NCBI GenBank assembly: GCA_028753945.1
Contig: JAPNXP010000012.1
Location: 2,604,001-2,668,000 of the forward strand
Direction: 5' to 3'
Source of the DNA: Hexactinellida sp. DTS-2022
Taxonomy: Eukaryota; Porifera; Hexactinellida
DNA length: 64,000 nucleotides
Shown: positions 54,965 through 64,000 of the stretch, one piece after another
How positions within the stretch are numbered: position 1 is the stretch's first letter
Layout: every line of letters begins with the position of its first letter
Program-made: the position numbers and the translations under genes
Notes under the pieces: model-generated
What the model saw: the letters and a program-made list of their open reading frames with translations, nothing else
What the model was told of the DNA's origin: nothing
The model's database searches: none

Positions 54965-55840
54965 CCCGAGCAGATGGCCTAACAACTCAGGAAGTTTATC
55001 CAAGGAGGGAAGAACAACCTTGCCCTCTCCGCAACAGAGGGAAAACTTTTGCCATGCTTTTGTACTTGTGGAAAGCTTTTCACTCTCCCAAACTTAGCAT
55101 CACACATTGAACAATTATAGGACATACTACCGAATGAAAGTTCATCAACCAACCATCACTAACCTCAGCAGAGATTGGTGATCTAGCTAAATTGAGGTAC
55201 CTCTTAGATTGGAGATTCTTACTCGTCTCATACAACAGAGTCCGGGACTTCAAACGAACAATTCGCTTCATTTTCAGACTAACTTTGTATGAGGACCCCC
55301 TGATGTTTGCGCTGGTATTCCAATCGCTCAGCTGACTGAGCCTCAGACTCACTTTGTCTGAGGACCTCCTGGTGTATGCGCTGGTATTCCAGGCGATCAG
55401 CTGATTGAGCCTCAGACTCATTTTGTCTGAGGGTCCCCTCGTGTTTTCGTTGGTATTCCAAGCGATCAGCTGATTCAGCTTCAGACTCATTTTGTCTGAT
55501 GGTCCCCTGGTGTTTGCGCTTGTACTCCAAGCGGTCAGCTGATTCAGCCTCAGACTCATTTTGTCTGAGGGTCCCCTGGTGTTTACGCTTGTACTCCAAG
55601 CGGTCAGCTGATTCAGCCTCAGACTCATTTTGTCTGAGGGCCTCCTGGAATTCGCGCTGGTACTCTAAGCGCATAGCAGTCTCTGCGTCAGAATGCGCCA
55701 CTCTCCGAGAGGTTTGCCGCTCTCGTTGCTTCTCAAGACGGAGAGCTCTTTCGCCAGGAGTCTAATTCTCTCGCATTGAGCGCTTTCGCTCAGCTTCCGT
55801 CTTGAACAGTGTATTATTCGGAAAATTATCATCCGACATT
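54965..55840 (-). pseudogene. Helitron N-terminal region with heptad-like repeats and zinc-binding block
   Basis: ATG at 55840 (MSDDNFPNNTLFKTEAERKR). An in-frame TAG follows after about 25 residues, then TPGERALRLEKQRER, and five to six 28-residue repeats of the form LRQNESEAESADRLEYKRKH (55640-55290), charged and probably helical. After frame breaks comes SYNCSMCDAKFGRVKSF (55125-55075) and a shifted block, CCGEGKVVLPSLDKLPELLGHLL (about 55035-54970), which normally precedes Rep. Similar RLExxR repeats are common at the N-terminus of invertebrate Helitron proteins. The frame meets the MULE insertion at 54964. Confidence 0.78.
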
Positions 55841-56049
55841 CTTGAACAAAATTCAGTTTTAGCTCTAGACAGCTACAATACAGCAATTTATATTAAGCTC
55901 TCTGCATACTTAAGTAGTTAATTCTCATTGGTTAATAATTAATGCATGTTATAAAATTAACAAATTAAATTAATAGTTAGAAGTAGAAAATTCTCATTGG
56001 TAACTACACTATTTTACATTCTAATTAATCGAATTATCTATAGTATATC

Positions 56050-56120
56050 CATAGCATTCTATACACTAAGGCAATGGTGGTCACTAAAAATTTTGGACCA
56101 GGGATTGGTTAAGTACTTCA
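56050..56120. repeat. Left TIR of P2
   Basis: Inverted match to 60060-60131, nearly identical to the GTTAAGTACTTCAA block. Confidence 0.93.
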
Positions 56121-56417
56121 AAACAACATTTTCTAAAATGGTAATTTGTTCAATTTTCCCATTAATTTTAGCTACCCTCATCATCCTGACAACATACTAT
56201 TGTCAATTAAAACGATTGGAAAATATAAGGAGTTTAATATATAATACAGTATACTCATACAAACACAGAAATTGATATAAATGTTATTATGATACTAAGG
56301 AGCTTAAGACAGCAATACGTAATAGAGATATACTTCTAAGAGGGAGTAGTCACACTTAATACATCTACAGGAACAGCAACAGGTTGACTGAATAAAACTA
56401 AAAGAAATAAAGAAAAA

Positions 56418-59400
56418 TTAATTCTTGAATTTAGTAAGCTTACTATTATCACGCTTCAATACTAGTACATTATAATTCATAACTCTATTAGATAATAAAC
56501 AGTTGGAAACAGTGAGAAAAAGTTTTCGTAGAATGTCCCACCGCGATACATTGCATTCACATACGAATCTCCAAAGTGTGCTATGCTCTAGTTCCATAGT
56601 GGCCCATGCCAGTTGAACAAGTTTTGTACGGGAAGAGCCTGAGTAAAAGTTGTCAAATTGTTCCCTATGACTGTCAATTTTGCTAAATATATCAAAAATG
56701 ACCTTAATGCATTCAAGAACATGGCTCGATGGATATTTGAGAGAACCCCTATCTAGCAATTCTATCAGTATAGACTGACTGCCCATGTCATCATTCACAT
56801 GTAAGGATTTTTCAGTACACAGAAATTTCCTGCACAATATACAATTACTAGATTTTTTGAGATAAGAAAATACAGCATAGCCAGCGACAAACGCGAGGCA
56901 CTCAACTTGAGATGCTGCCATTTCCGGAAGGCTGATTTCATTTAAGGTTGACAAATAGGAATCTACATCAAAACTAGCAGCATGTTCATCGTCATTTGAG
57001 TGAAAAAATGTACCTAAATACTCTAAGAGACTAGTAGGTCTCTCAATAGTATCAGATTCTCTTTTGATCTGAAACAATTTTAGAATATTATTAAGCTGAA
57101 GCCGGCGCTCAGACTCCAGGATTTGACAATATGAAATGTGATACTGTGAACATGACATTTGCCGGTATAAACCAAAATGGTGTTCTAAAGCATCGTTTTG
57201 TATCCTTGATGTCAGAAGGTATTTGAAACCATATTTTGTACAAATCAATTCGAGTAGTAAAGGTAATGCCTTGCAGGTATGTATAAAACTTTTAAAAGTT
57301 TGAGGAGATAATTTTCCTTTCGCTGTAGGAAGAGCTCTCCAGCACTCTAACCAAGACACAAAGTTTTTGAGAAACAATAATCGCGAGTCGTTCAAACACA
57401 AGGGTGCAGACATTTCGTCATTAAAACGAATATTCTTCCCTACCCAGTTCACATTAAACATTTTCCAAACATCATTGATTAATTTCAAAAATTCAACAGT
57501 TTGAGTTTTGTCTACAATGTTCTTTTCCAAGTTATATGCTAACAGTCCCGCTGATGTTGATTCGTGAAAAACCCTAAGTGCTAAATTGACATTTTGTCTT
57601 TCCAGGCTAGATGGCCAACAGGCTTTTGATGTTAATCTGGGAGCACGCTTGAATAAATTGCACTTATCCGAATTGAATAAAGTTCTTATGTCCTGAAAGG
57701 CTGAATAGCATATGGTAGGGTACATAGAATTAAAAAATGAACTGGTATCGATACCAAGTTCTGAGGTATTGATGGAAACTCTGAGGTTATTAGGAGGCTT
57801 ATTTTCGGTATATGTGTAGTCATGAGGTTTGCATTCAGTAAATTTTGGGAAGATAAAGACCTTTTCGTAGTCTTTTAAATTGAGCCAATTGTTCCTAACA
57901 GACTTAATAATATGCACAACGTCAAAGAATAAAATTAGATCTCTGAATGGATCACATGGATGTTTTACTATGGGCATCAGAGATTTTTGGTCTGCTGAAA
58001 AAAGTTTAAATAAACTGACATTTAGTGGGTAGTTATCAGTGCATATTGCGTCAACATATATATTACATCTTTCGATATCAGAGATAGTTTTTGTAACAAT
58101 GGGGAAAAGAGCCGTAGCAGAGCTAGAACCGAGAGGGACTAGACGTACAATTGTGGAAAATTTTGTCATAAAACTAGATACCATCATAGAAAACACAGTT
58201 GTAGGTGGATCTTCCGGATGGTCAATAGAGCCTATTATTTTACCACCTTTATAGCTGGCATCACTACGTATGTGTACTTCGTCCATTTGAAGTATGACGT
58301 GTCGCTCGCTGTCATTAAATGAGGATGAAAACTCTTTAAGAACATTTAGATAATCGCTATCTAAACCGATAGAATTTTTTATTTTGAGGAGATTACGCTC
58401 ATGTGGTAGAGTTAAACAATTCGAAGATTGAATAAGACGGTAACAAGCTGGTGAAACTTTCAAAGATTTCAATTGGTCAAGTAAAAATGAAACCCTATTT
58501 TTGATGAATTAAAGAGGTTATCATTTATAGCTTCGTCGGCAGCGAAATCTAAATCATCATGATCTAGTAATTTAATAACGTGTTCCAAATTACTAATGAC
58601 ATTTTCTAGGCAAGTTGTAACAGTGGGTTGTGGTGTTTCTGAACTTTGATTAATCTTAGGCCTAGGTAAACAATCTATTTCTAATAACAGGGTCTCAATT
58701 TGACGGATGTCACTAACTTGTTTCATGGAAATATCTATTTGATATTTTTGTTGATGAAAGGCCGTGATATATAAATCAGATTTTATCGTAAGTGATGCTT
58801 CAATATGAGGTTGACTATCCTTAACTAGGATCTTAAGGAAAATAATAGAGTATAAATCCGGTATATATATGACTAGTCCAACCATTGGAGAGGTCAATGT
58901 ACGACAATTTATCAATAATATCAGCAATTAACGAAATTGAAAACTTAGCTGTTGTGGTTGCACTCTCTTCTCTGCTTAGCTTAATTGCTGTTTCAGTCAG
59001 GGTTACTTCTTTCTGTTCTCTTGAGAATCTCCTCGGTCTTTCATTGGTGTCAGAGAGGTAGCTGGGACAGCTTGGGAATATGCATGGTATCGCAGACTTA
59101 GATACGGCATATTTTTGGCGAGGTACATCAACATATTTACTTCCATCAAAATATCTTATTGATTTTTCGATATCTTCCTCTTTAAAGTGGAGTATGCATA
59201 TCTAGATGTATACAAAAATACAGTTGAAGTGGCACCTTGTTAATCAATTATTACCTATACGGTTACATAAGGCGTATTTGAGGTCAAACTAAGGAAAATT
59301 TCAATAACGAGGTTCAGATTGCATAATCAACACTTGTACTTTTAATTAATTAAATTATTATAGTAACTGATCAGAGTTTCGTTGAAAAATCATTATTTTA

Positions 59401-59574
59401 ATGTAAGAATTACTAACCCTTGGAATCTTGTTGTTTTGGTAGTCTTCTCTGGGTCTGGGAATAGCCTTGAACCATTTTTCCCGAAGATCCTCATCTTTTG
59501 GGAAATAAAAATTTTTCGTGAAATCTTCTCCTCTGTAATTGGAGGTACAGCCAGCCAGGCACAACACAAGACAT
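56418..59574 (-). pseudogene. P2 THAP9/P-element-like transposase, small lesions only
   Basis: ATG at 59574 opens MSCVVPG; a GGCT duplication then shifts the frame to CTSNYRGEDF, so the first THAP cysteines straddle the lesion. Exon 1 ends at about 59418 before GTTAGT; exon 2 starts at 59201 after TACATCTAG and gives ICILHF (C-x2-H) and SAIPCIFPS (the AVPxxF box). A shift near 58870 and an A-run shift near 58480 follow. From 58472 to 56418 the frame is open for 684 codons: SPACYRLIQ, LQMDEVHIRSDASYKGGK (first acidic residue), AICTDNYPLNVSLF, FFDVVHIIKSVRNNW, then the insertion-domain region, and DALEHHFGLYRQM with the catalytic Glu. P transposases excise and integrate the element and use GTP as cofactor. 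Only about three small indels separate it from an intact gene. Confidence 0.9.
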
Positions 59575-60059
59575 CGTATTCAGTCAGATAGATATTATAC
59601 TGGTTGAGGTATGTATTTGGAATAAGTGCGAGTGGATTGGAATAGAATAGAAGGGGCAAGTAAAAATTTTTAGAATCCCATTAATATCCATCAATGTAAA
59701 TTTTTACATTATGGGTGGATAAAAAAAGGTGGATAAAAATAAGATGTTTAAGTGACACGCAATATCAATTCCTTTGAACATCAGTTCAAATACAAGTATA
59801 CTCATATAGATTACTAATGAGTCAGGCCTGCTTATTATGAACAAAATATAGTTAATTAATTGTTAATTTCTATTTTATATTAAAAGCCTTATTAGTTATT
59901 TTCCCAATTAACAATTTAAATTTAAAATGTATTCGAGTTCGTATATTATTAAATTTGTGTATAATGAACACAATCCATAATACACGAGGCTGATTGTAAC
60001 TATTAAATAAGGATTTTATTAAATTAATGTACAAAATAACGAAAAAGCATTTTGTCTAG

Positions 60060-60131
60060 TTGAAGTATTTAACCAATCCCTGGTCCAAATTTTTTAGTGA
60101 CCACCATTGCCTTAGTGTATAGAATGCTATG
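60060..60131. repeat. Right TIR of P2
   Basis: Inverted partner of 56050-56120. Confidence 0.93.
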
Positions 60132-60141
60132 GTATATCATA

Positions 60142-60318
60142 CAGGGTTGGGTTCAATTATATTGTTAATTAATTCTATTGCAATTAACAAGTTTTTGACA
60201 TAATTGTAATTGTAATTGAGATTGAAAAACACAAATACCCATAATTGTAATTGTAATTGTAGTTGAAATTATAAGGATAGCGTATTGTAATTGAAAATTA
60301 TAATTGATCCCAACCTTG
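60142..60318. mobile_element. 177-bp hAT-type MITE with ATTACAATT-rich interior
   Basis: The ends are CAGGGTTGGGTTCAATTAT and, in reverse, CAAGGTTGGGATCAATTAT. The flanks ATATCATA and GTATCATA match at 7 of 8. Inside are repeated TGTAATTGTAATTG words. It lies ten bases outside P2. Confidence 0.83.
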
Positions 60319-60340
60319 GTATCATATCTCATATTATCTG

Positions 60341-60813
60341 TTTAGAAATTTTTAAATACGTAATTCGAAATCAGCATACTTGTTTACCTATAAAACCCGT
60401 TGAAAGCTAACTTCTAGGTTGATTTTGAATTTTAATTAATTTGTTTACCTATTTTGTGTAAACAACAAAAAATTCATATTAGAATTATTTAACGCGAAAT
60501 TCGTGTTTAGCATACTTGTTTACCTATAATACACGTTGAAAGCTAACTTCTAGGTTGATTTTGAATTTTCAATAATTTCCATACCTATTTTGTGTAAACA
60601 ACAACAACAAATATTCATAGTATAAATTTATAAATGCGAAATTCGAAATCAGCATACTTGTTTACCTTTATAACATTTGTTTACCAATTATAACATTTGA
60701 CAGTTAGTTTATATCACAATATTAATTGAAGTTTCTATTCCCCCATAACTTTAATACAATCCGGACATACAAACACAGACACAAACAAACAAACATCAAT
60801 CGAGATTTAATAA
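60341..60813 (-). mobile_element. HINE-like family B, partial copy with about 3 minisatellite units
   Basis: It has three units with AAAGCTAACTTCTAGGTTGA and TTTGTTTACCTATTTTGTG, then ATTCCCCCATAACTTTAATAC and the end ATCGAGATTTAATAAT (about 60813). The ACGAGCCC terminus is absent. It directly abuts satellite array B. Confidence 0.78.
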
Positions 60814-62685
60814 TAAGTAATATATATACTCATAAACGGTGCGTAAAAGTGCATCTCTATGATAACAACAGTCCTAATTAAGTTCCCAAAAAGTACTATA
60901 TCTACTCAAAAAGGGCGCAAAAATGCATCACTCTAATAACGACCGTGCTTATTTGGTCCCCGTCAAAGAAATATACATTAGTCACACGCGATTCTCAAAG
61001 GTACCTCTCTTTAATAACAACAGTCCTTATTATGTTCTCAACTGTATTATATCTACTCATAAGCGGTGCACAAAAATACCTCTCTACAATAACAACTGTG
61101 CATATTATGTTTGCGAATATGAAATATCTATTAGTTATAAGCGCAGAGCAAAAGTACCTCTGTAGAATAGCAACTGTCCATATTATGCTCAAGGCTAAGT
61201 AATATACATCTACATAAATGGTGCGCAAAAGTACCTCTCTATAATAACAACAGTCCATATCATATTCCCGAATGAGTAATATACATTATCATAAGCGGTG
61301 CGCAAAAATTCCTCTCTAGGATAACAAATGTGCATATTTTTCTCCCAACTAAGATTTATACAATATACATAAGAGTCGGGCAAAAGTACCTCTCTTTAAT
61401 AACAACAGTCCATATTATATTCCCGAACTGAATAATATACATTATCATAAGCGGTGCGTTAAAATACCTATCTACAATAACAACTTGTCTTATTATGTTC
61501 GCGAATAAGAAATATATATTAGTCATAAGCGGACCGCAAAATTACCTCTCTAGAATAAAACTGGGCATATTATGCTGCCAGCTAAGAAAAATACATTAGT
61601 TATAAGCGGGGAGCAAATGCTACTCTATAAAAACAACAGTTCTTATTATGCTAGCAACTAAGTAATATATCTACTCATAAGCAGTGCACAAAAATACCTA
61701 CCTACGATAACAACTGTGCTTATTATGTTCGCGAACAAGAAATTTACATTAGTCATAAGCGGAGCGCAAAAGTACCTCAGTAGAATAGCAACAGTCCATA
61801 TTATGCACAAGGCTAAGTATTATACATCTACATAAATGGTGCGCAAAAGTTCCACTCTATAATAACAACAGTCCATATCATATTCCCGACTGAGTAATAT
61901 AAATTATCATAAGCGGTGCCAAAAATACCTCTCTAGAATACCAATTGTGCATATTTTTCTCATAGCTAAGATTTATTCATTATACATAATTGTTGGGCAA
62001 CAGTACCTCTCTTTAATAAATACAGTCCATATCATATTCCCGACTGAGTAATATACACTATTATAAGCGGTGCGCTAAAATACCTCTCTAGAATAACAAA
62101 TGTGCATATTTTTCCAACATCTAAGATTTATACATTACACATAAGAGTTGGGCAACAGTACATTTCTTTAATAACTACAGTGCTTATTATGTTCTCAACT
62201 AAGTATTATATCTACTCATAAGCGGTGCACAAAATACCTCTCTACAATAACAACTGTGCTTATTATGTTCGCGAATAAGAAATATTTATTAGTCATAAGC
62301 GAACCGCAAAAATACCTCTCTAGAATAACAACTGGGCATATTATGCCCCCAGCTAAGAAAAATACTTTAGTTATAAGCGGGGATCAAATGCTACTCTTTA
62401 AAAACAACAGTTCTTATTATGCTAGCAACTAAGTAATATATCTACTCGTTAACGGAGCGCAAAGTACCTCCTACAATAACAACTGTGCTTATTATGTTCG
62501 CGAATAAGAAATTTACATTAGTCATAAGCGGAGCGCAGAAGTACCTCAATAGAATAACAACAGTCCATATTATACTCAAGGCTAAGTAATATACATCTAC
62601 ATAAATGGTGCGCAAAAGTACCACTCTATAATAACAACAGTCCATATCATATTCCCGACAGAGTAAAATATATTAGTCATAAGCG
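60814..62685. repeat. 82-bp satellite, array B (about 23 units)
   Basis: The same satellite as 44247-45901, more divergent, with word variants such as TCATAAGCGGTGCGC, TACCTCTCTAGAATAACAA and TTATTATGTTCGCGAATAAG. Larger blocks recur (61600-61860 and 62390-62660 are close copies), indicating higher-order duplication. P element P3 begins at its right border. Confidence 0.92.
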
Positions 62686-62689
62686 TACC

Positions 62690-64000
62690 CATAGACTACT
62701 ATATAATACAGATGGGAAAGCACCCGACCAACGAATAAAAAAGAGAGGCCAGTTTATGATTTTCACTCTAATACAATCTATGCTTATAGAACTTGTGTAT
62801 TTGACTTAATATAGGGTAATAGAGTATGGTAAATCCATTAGTAGTATTTATAAGATTCTCAGAACTGCGGTTTAGGCGCCTTTTAATGATGACGTCAGCG
62901 ACAACTAATACACATGTATACAGTATACACATAAAAGAATTCAATGGAGCATAATTTATAATAATGATAATAAAGACAAACAATCAGTCTGGTAGTCTAC
63001 GTTTCTTGGCCTTAAATGAATCAACTTGAGACTTTCTATCAGTTTCAATAACTTCATTGGAAAGTCCTTTAAGATAAAGATTAGTTACAATCGAATGAAC
63101 TCTCTTACAACCATCAGTAGCATGTAGATCGCAAACAAAACCAGAATTCCATTCAACTGATACCTGTGCAAGTAGGTGGAGCATTACATGTTTAGTTGGA
63201 AGTTTAGTTGCCAATATCTTCGATTCAAACGATTCGATTATACAAAATGCAGTTTCTACATACTGGTAAAGGATTACTGTTGGTAAGTGGATTCCCCCTC
63301 TATTAAGAATCTCAATATAAGAATTATTCATCTGATCTTTCTGAAGTAGTTCAAAACAAACATCACAGTTGGAACGTTGCATGAGCGAATGAGAGATGTA
63401 CCCTGCTACATAAGCAACAATATGTTTAGAGTTATCTGATAAAGAAAGTAGGTCAATAGAATCAGTCGGTAATGTGATTAAAAAATCAGAAATTGGCTTA
63501 TTTATTTCACCAGTGGAAGACACTATTAAGCCACTAATGTCGATATCGCGTTTGAGAAGGTGCTGGTAAGTTATTATCTTTTCAGAACGCAGTATCTCAG
63601 TTAAACTCACTAGAAAACGACCGCCACTCATTTGTCTATATTGAGAAAATCTCCTTTCTAATGGATCGGTCTGTAATCTTCCGGTTAATACGTAATGAAA
63701 GCCATCTGTGATTAAATCATATGATAGATCAGCAATAGCGGCATTTGTATTCATTAATGCTTCAAAGGTTTGTTTAGTGAGACCAAGTTTTTTCGAAAGT
63801 TTCCAAGTTGATAACCAATTGTTCTTTTCCAGTAGAAAGGTTACGTTTATCTTTAAGCGGATTTGGACTAATAGCATTTCCAAAGTGATGCGGATGAAAA
63901 CGTTCTTTGGAATTAACAAGCAACCACCACATGTTTACCAGCTCTAAGAATGCTGGAGATACTATATCTTCATCCCTGAGATATTCACGCATTGCAGACA
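62690..64000 (-). mobile_element. P element P3, left part only
   Basis: CATAGACTACTATATAATACAG at 62690 resembles the outer TIRs of P1 and P2 and sits exactly where satellite array B ends. The C-terminal half of a P-type transposase follows on the minus strand and runs off the window. The right TIR and TSD are outside the window. Confidence 0.75.
62984..64000 (-). pseudogene. P3 P-element-like transposase, C-terminal half
   Basis: From the right edge: LELVNMWWLLVNSKERFHPHHFGNAISPNP (64000-63850), a frame shift near 63840, then NWLSTWKLSKKLGLTKQTFEAL, YVLTGRLQTDPLERRFSQYRQMSGG (catalytic-Glu block), LTEILRSEKI, HIVAYVAGYISHSL and a C-x2-C pair (CDVCFELL), ending KAKKRRLPD near 62987. The blocks correspond one by one to P2 (NDALEHHFGLYRQM, LAFVAGYAVFSYL, CILCRKFL), but identity is low, so P3 is a separate lineage. 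The basic tail KAKKRR could be a nuclear signal. The frame shift suggests inactivity; the rest of the gene lies beyond 64000. Confidence 0.82.

Larger units (their letters stand above)
48498..55890 (-). mobile_element. OTU-bearing Helitron, inactivated and split by a MULE
   Basis: The coding order on the minus strand is an N-terminal repeat region (55840-54965), Rep/HUH nuclease (53000-51940), linker, PIF1-type helicase (51560-49668) and OTU domain (49544-48807). A MULE (53001-54964) interrupts it between the zinc-type N-terminus and Rep. The exact ends could not be fixed: I see no clean TC start or CTRR end at about 55990 and 48480. The organisation matches animal Helitrons with an OTU module. 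Confidence 0.8.
56050..60131 (-). mobile_element. P element P2 (THAP-transposase family), 4.08 kb, best preserved
   Basis: TIRs of about 72 bp (56050-56120 and 60060-60131) begin CATAGCATTCTATACACTA and share the core GGACCAGGGATTGG. They differ by only a few bases. The flanks show an exact 7-bp direct repeat, GTATATC, at 56043-56049 and 60132-60138 (with an eighth base C/A). The interior encodes a nearly intact THAP transposase on the minus strand. The outer TIR matches the pattern of P1 (CATAGC-T-CTATACA-TAAGGC). Confidence 0.93.

Noticed and set aside
55997..56275. Hydrophobic 92-codon frame at the P2 left end
   Set aside because: It overlaps the P2 TIR and both flanks, so it cannot be a conserved gene.

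Overview
The window looks like nuclear DNA from an invertebrate animal. It is AT-rich, has no operons, carries intron-bearing genes and is packed with animal transposon families: THAP-type P elements, hAT, Mutator-like (MULE), Helitron, pogo-like and a CR1/jockey-like LINE. No base or protein feature fixes the phylum. Only one host gene is recognisable. It is an MDC1-like DNA-damage mediator on the minus strand, with an FHA exon at 26.2-26.7 kb and a BRCT exon at 23.95-24.84 kb. Almost everything else is mobile DNA, most of it broken and much of it nested. Many insertions are delimited here by terminal inverted repeats (TIRs) plus exact or near-exact target-site duplications (TSDs) read directly from the sequence.

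Layout. 0-7 kb: a decayed transposase-like gene, a dispersed repeat, small hAT-type MITEs and a hAT relic. 7.04-10.98 kb: P element P1, with long TIRs and a frameshifted THAP transposase that is itself interrupted by a Tc1-type MITE. 11.2-21.9 kb: an 8.9-kb MULE-like element (12083-20969) with about 390-bp TIRs and a 9-bp TSD. It encodes transposase segments and an OTU-type protease domain, and it sits inside what seems to be an older cousin of itself. 22-28 kb: the MDC1-like exons among repeats. 28.9-33.0 kb: a pogo-like element holding up to four further nested insertions. 33-36 kb: non-autonomous Helitrons and MITEs. 36-39.5 kb: a broken LINE. 39.7-44.2 kb: a hAT element with a TTF/DUF4371-type transposase, carrying a minisatellite-bearing repeat inside it. 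44.2-48.5 kb: an 82-bp satellite and other tandem arrays. 48.5-55.9 kb: an OTU-bearing Helitron, dead in its Rep domain and split by a nearly intact FLYWCH-MULE at 53.0-55.0 kb. 56.05-60.13 kb: P element P2, the best preserved of the three. 60.3-62.7 kb: the minisatellite repeat and a second 82-bp satellite array. 62.7-64 kb: the left end of a third P element, P3.

The most novel-looking object is the 8.9-kb MULE/OTU element. The three P elements share a terminal motif although their proteins have diverged, so they form one family with several lineages in the same 60 kb. Boundaries supported by matching TIRs and TSDs are reliable; class names for elements without proteins are inferences.
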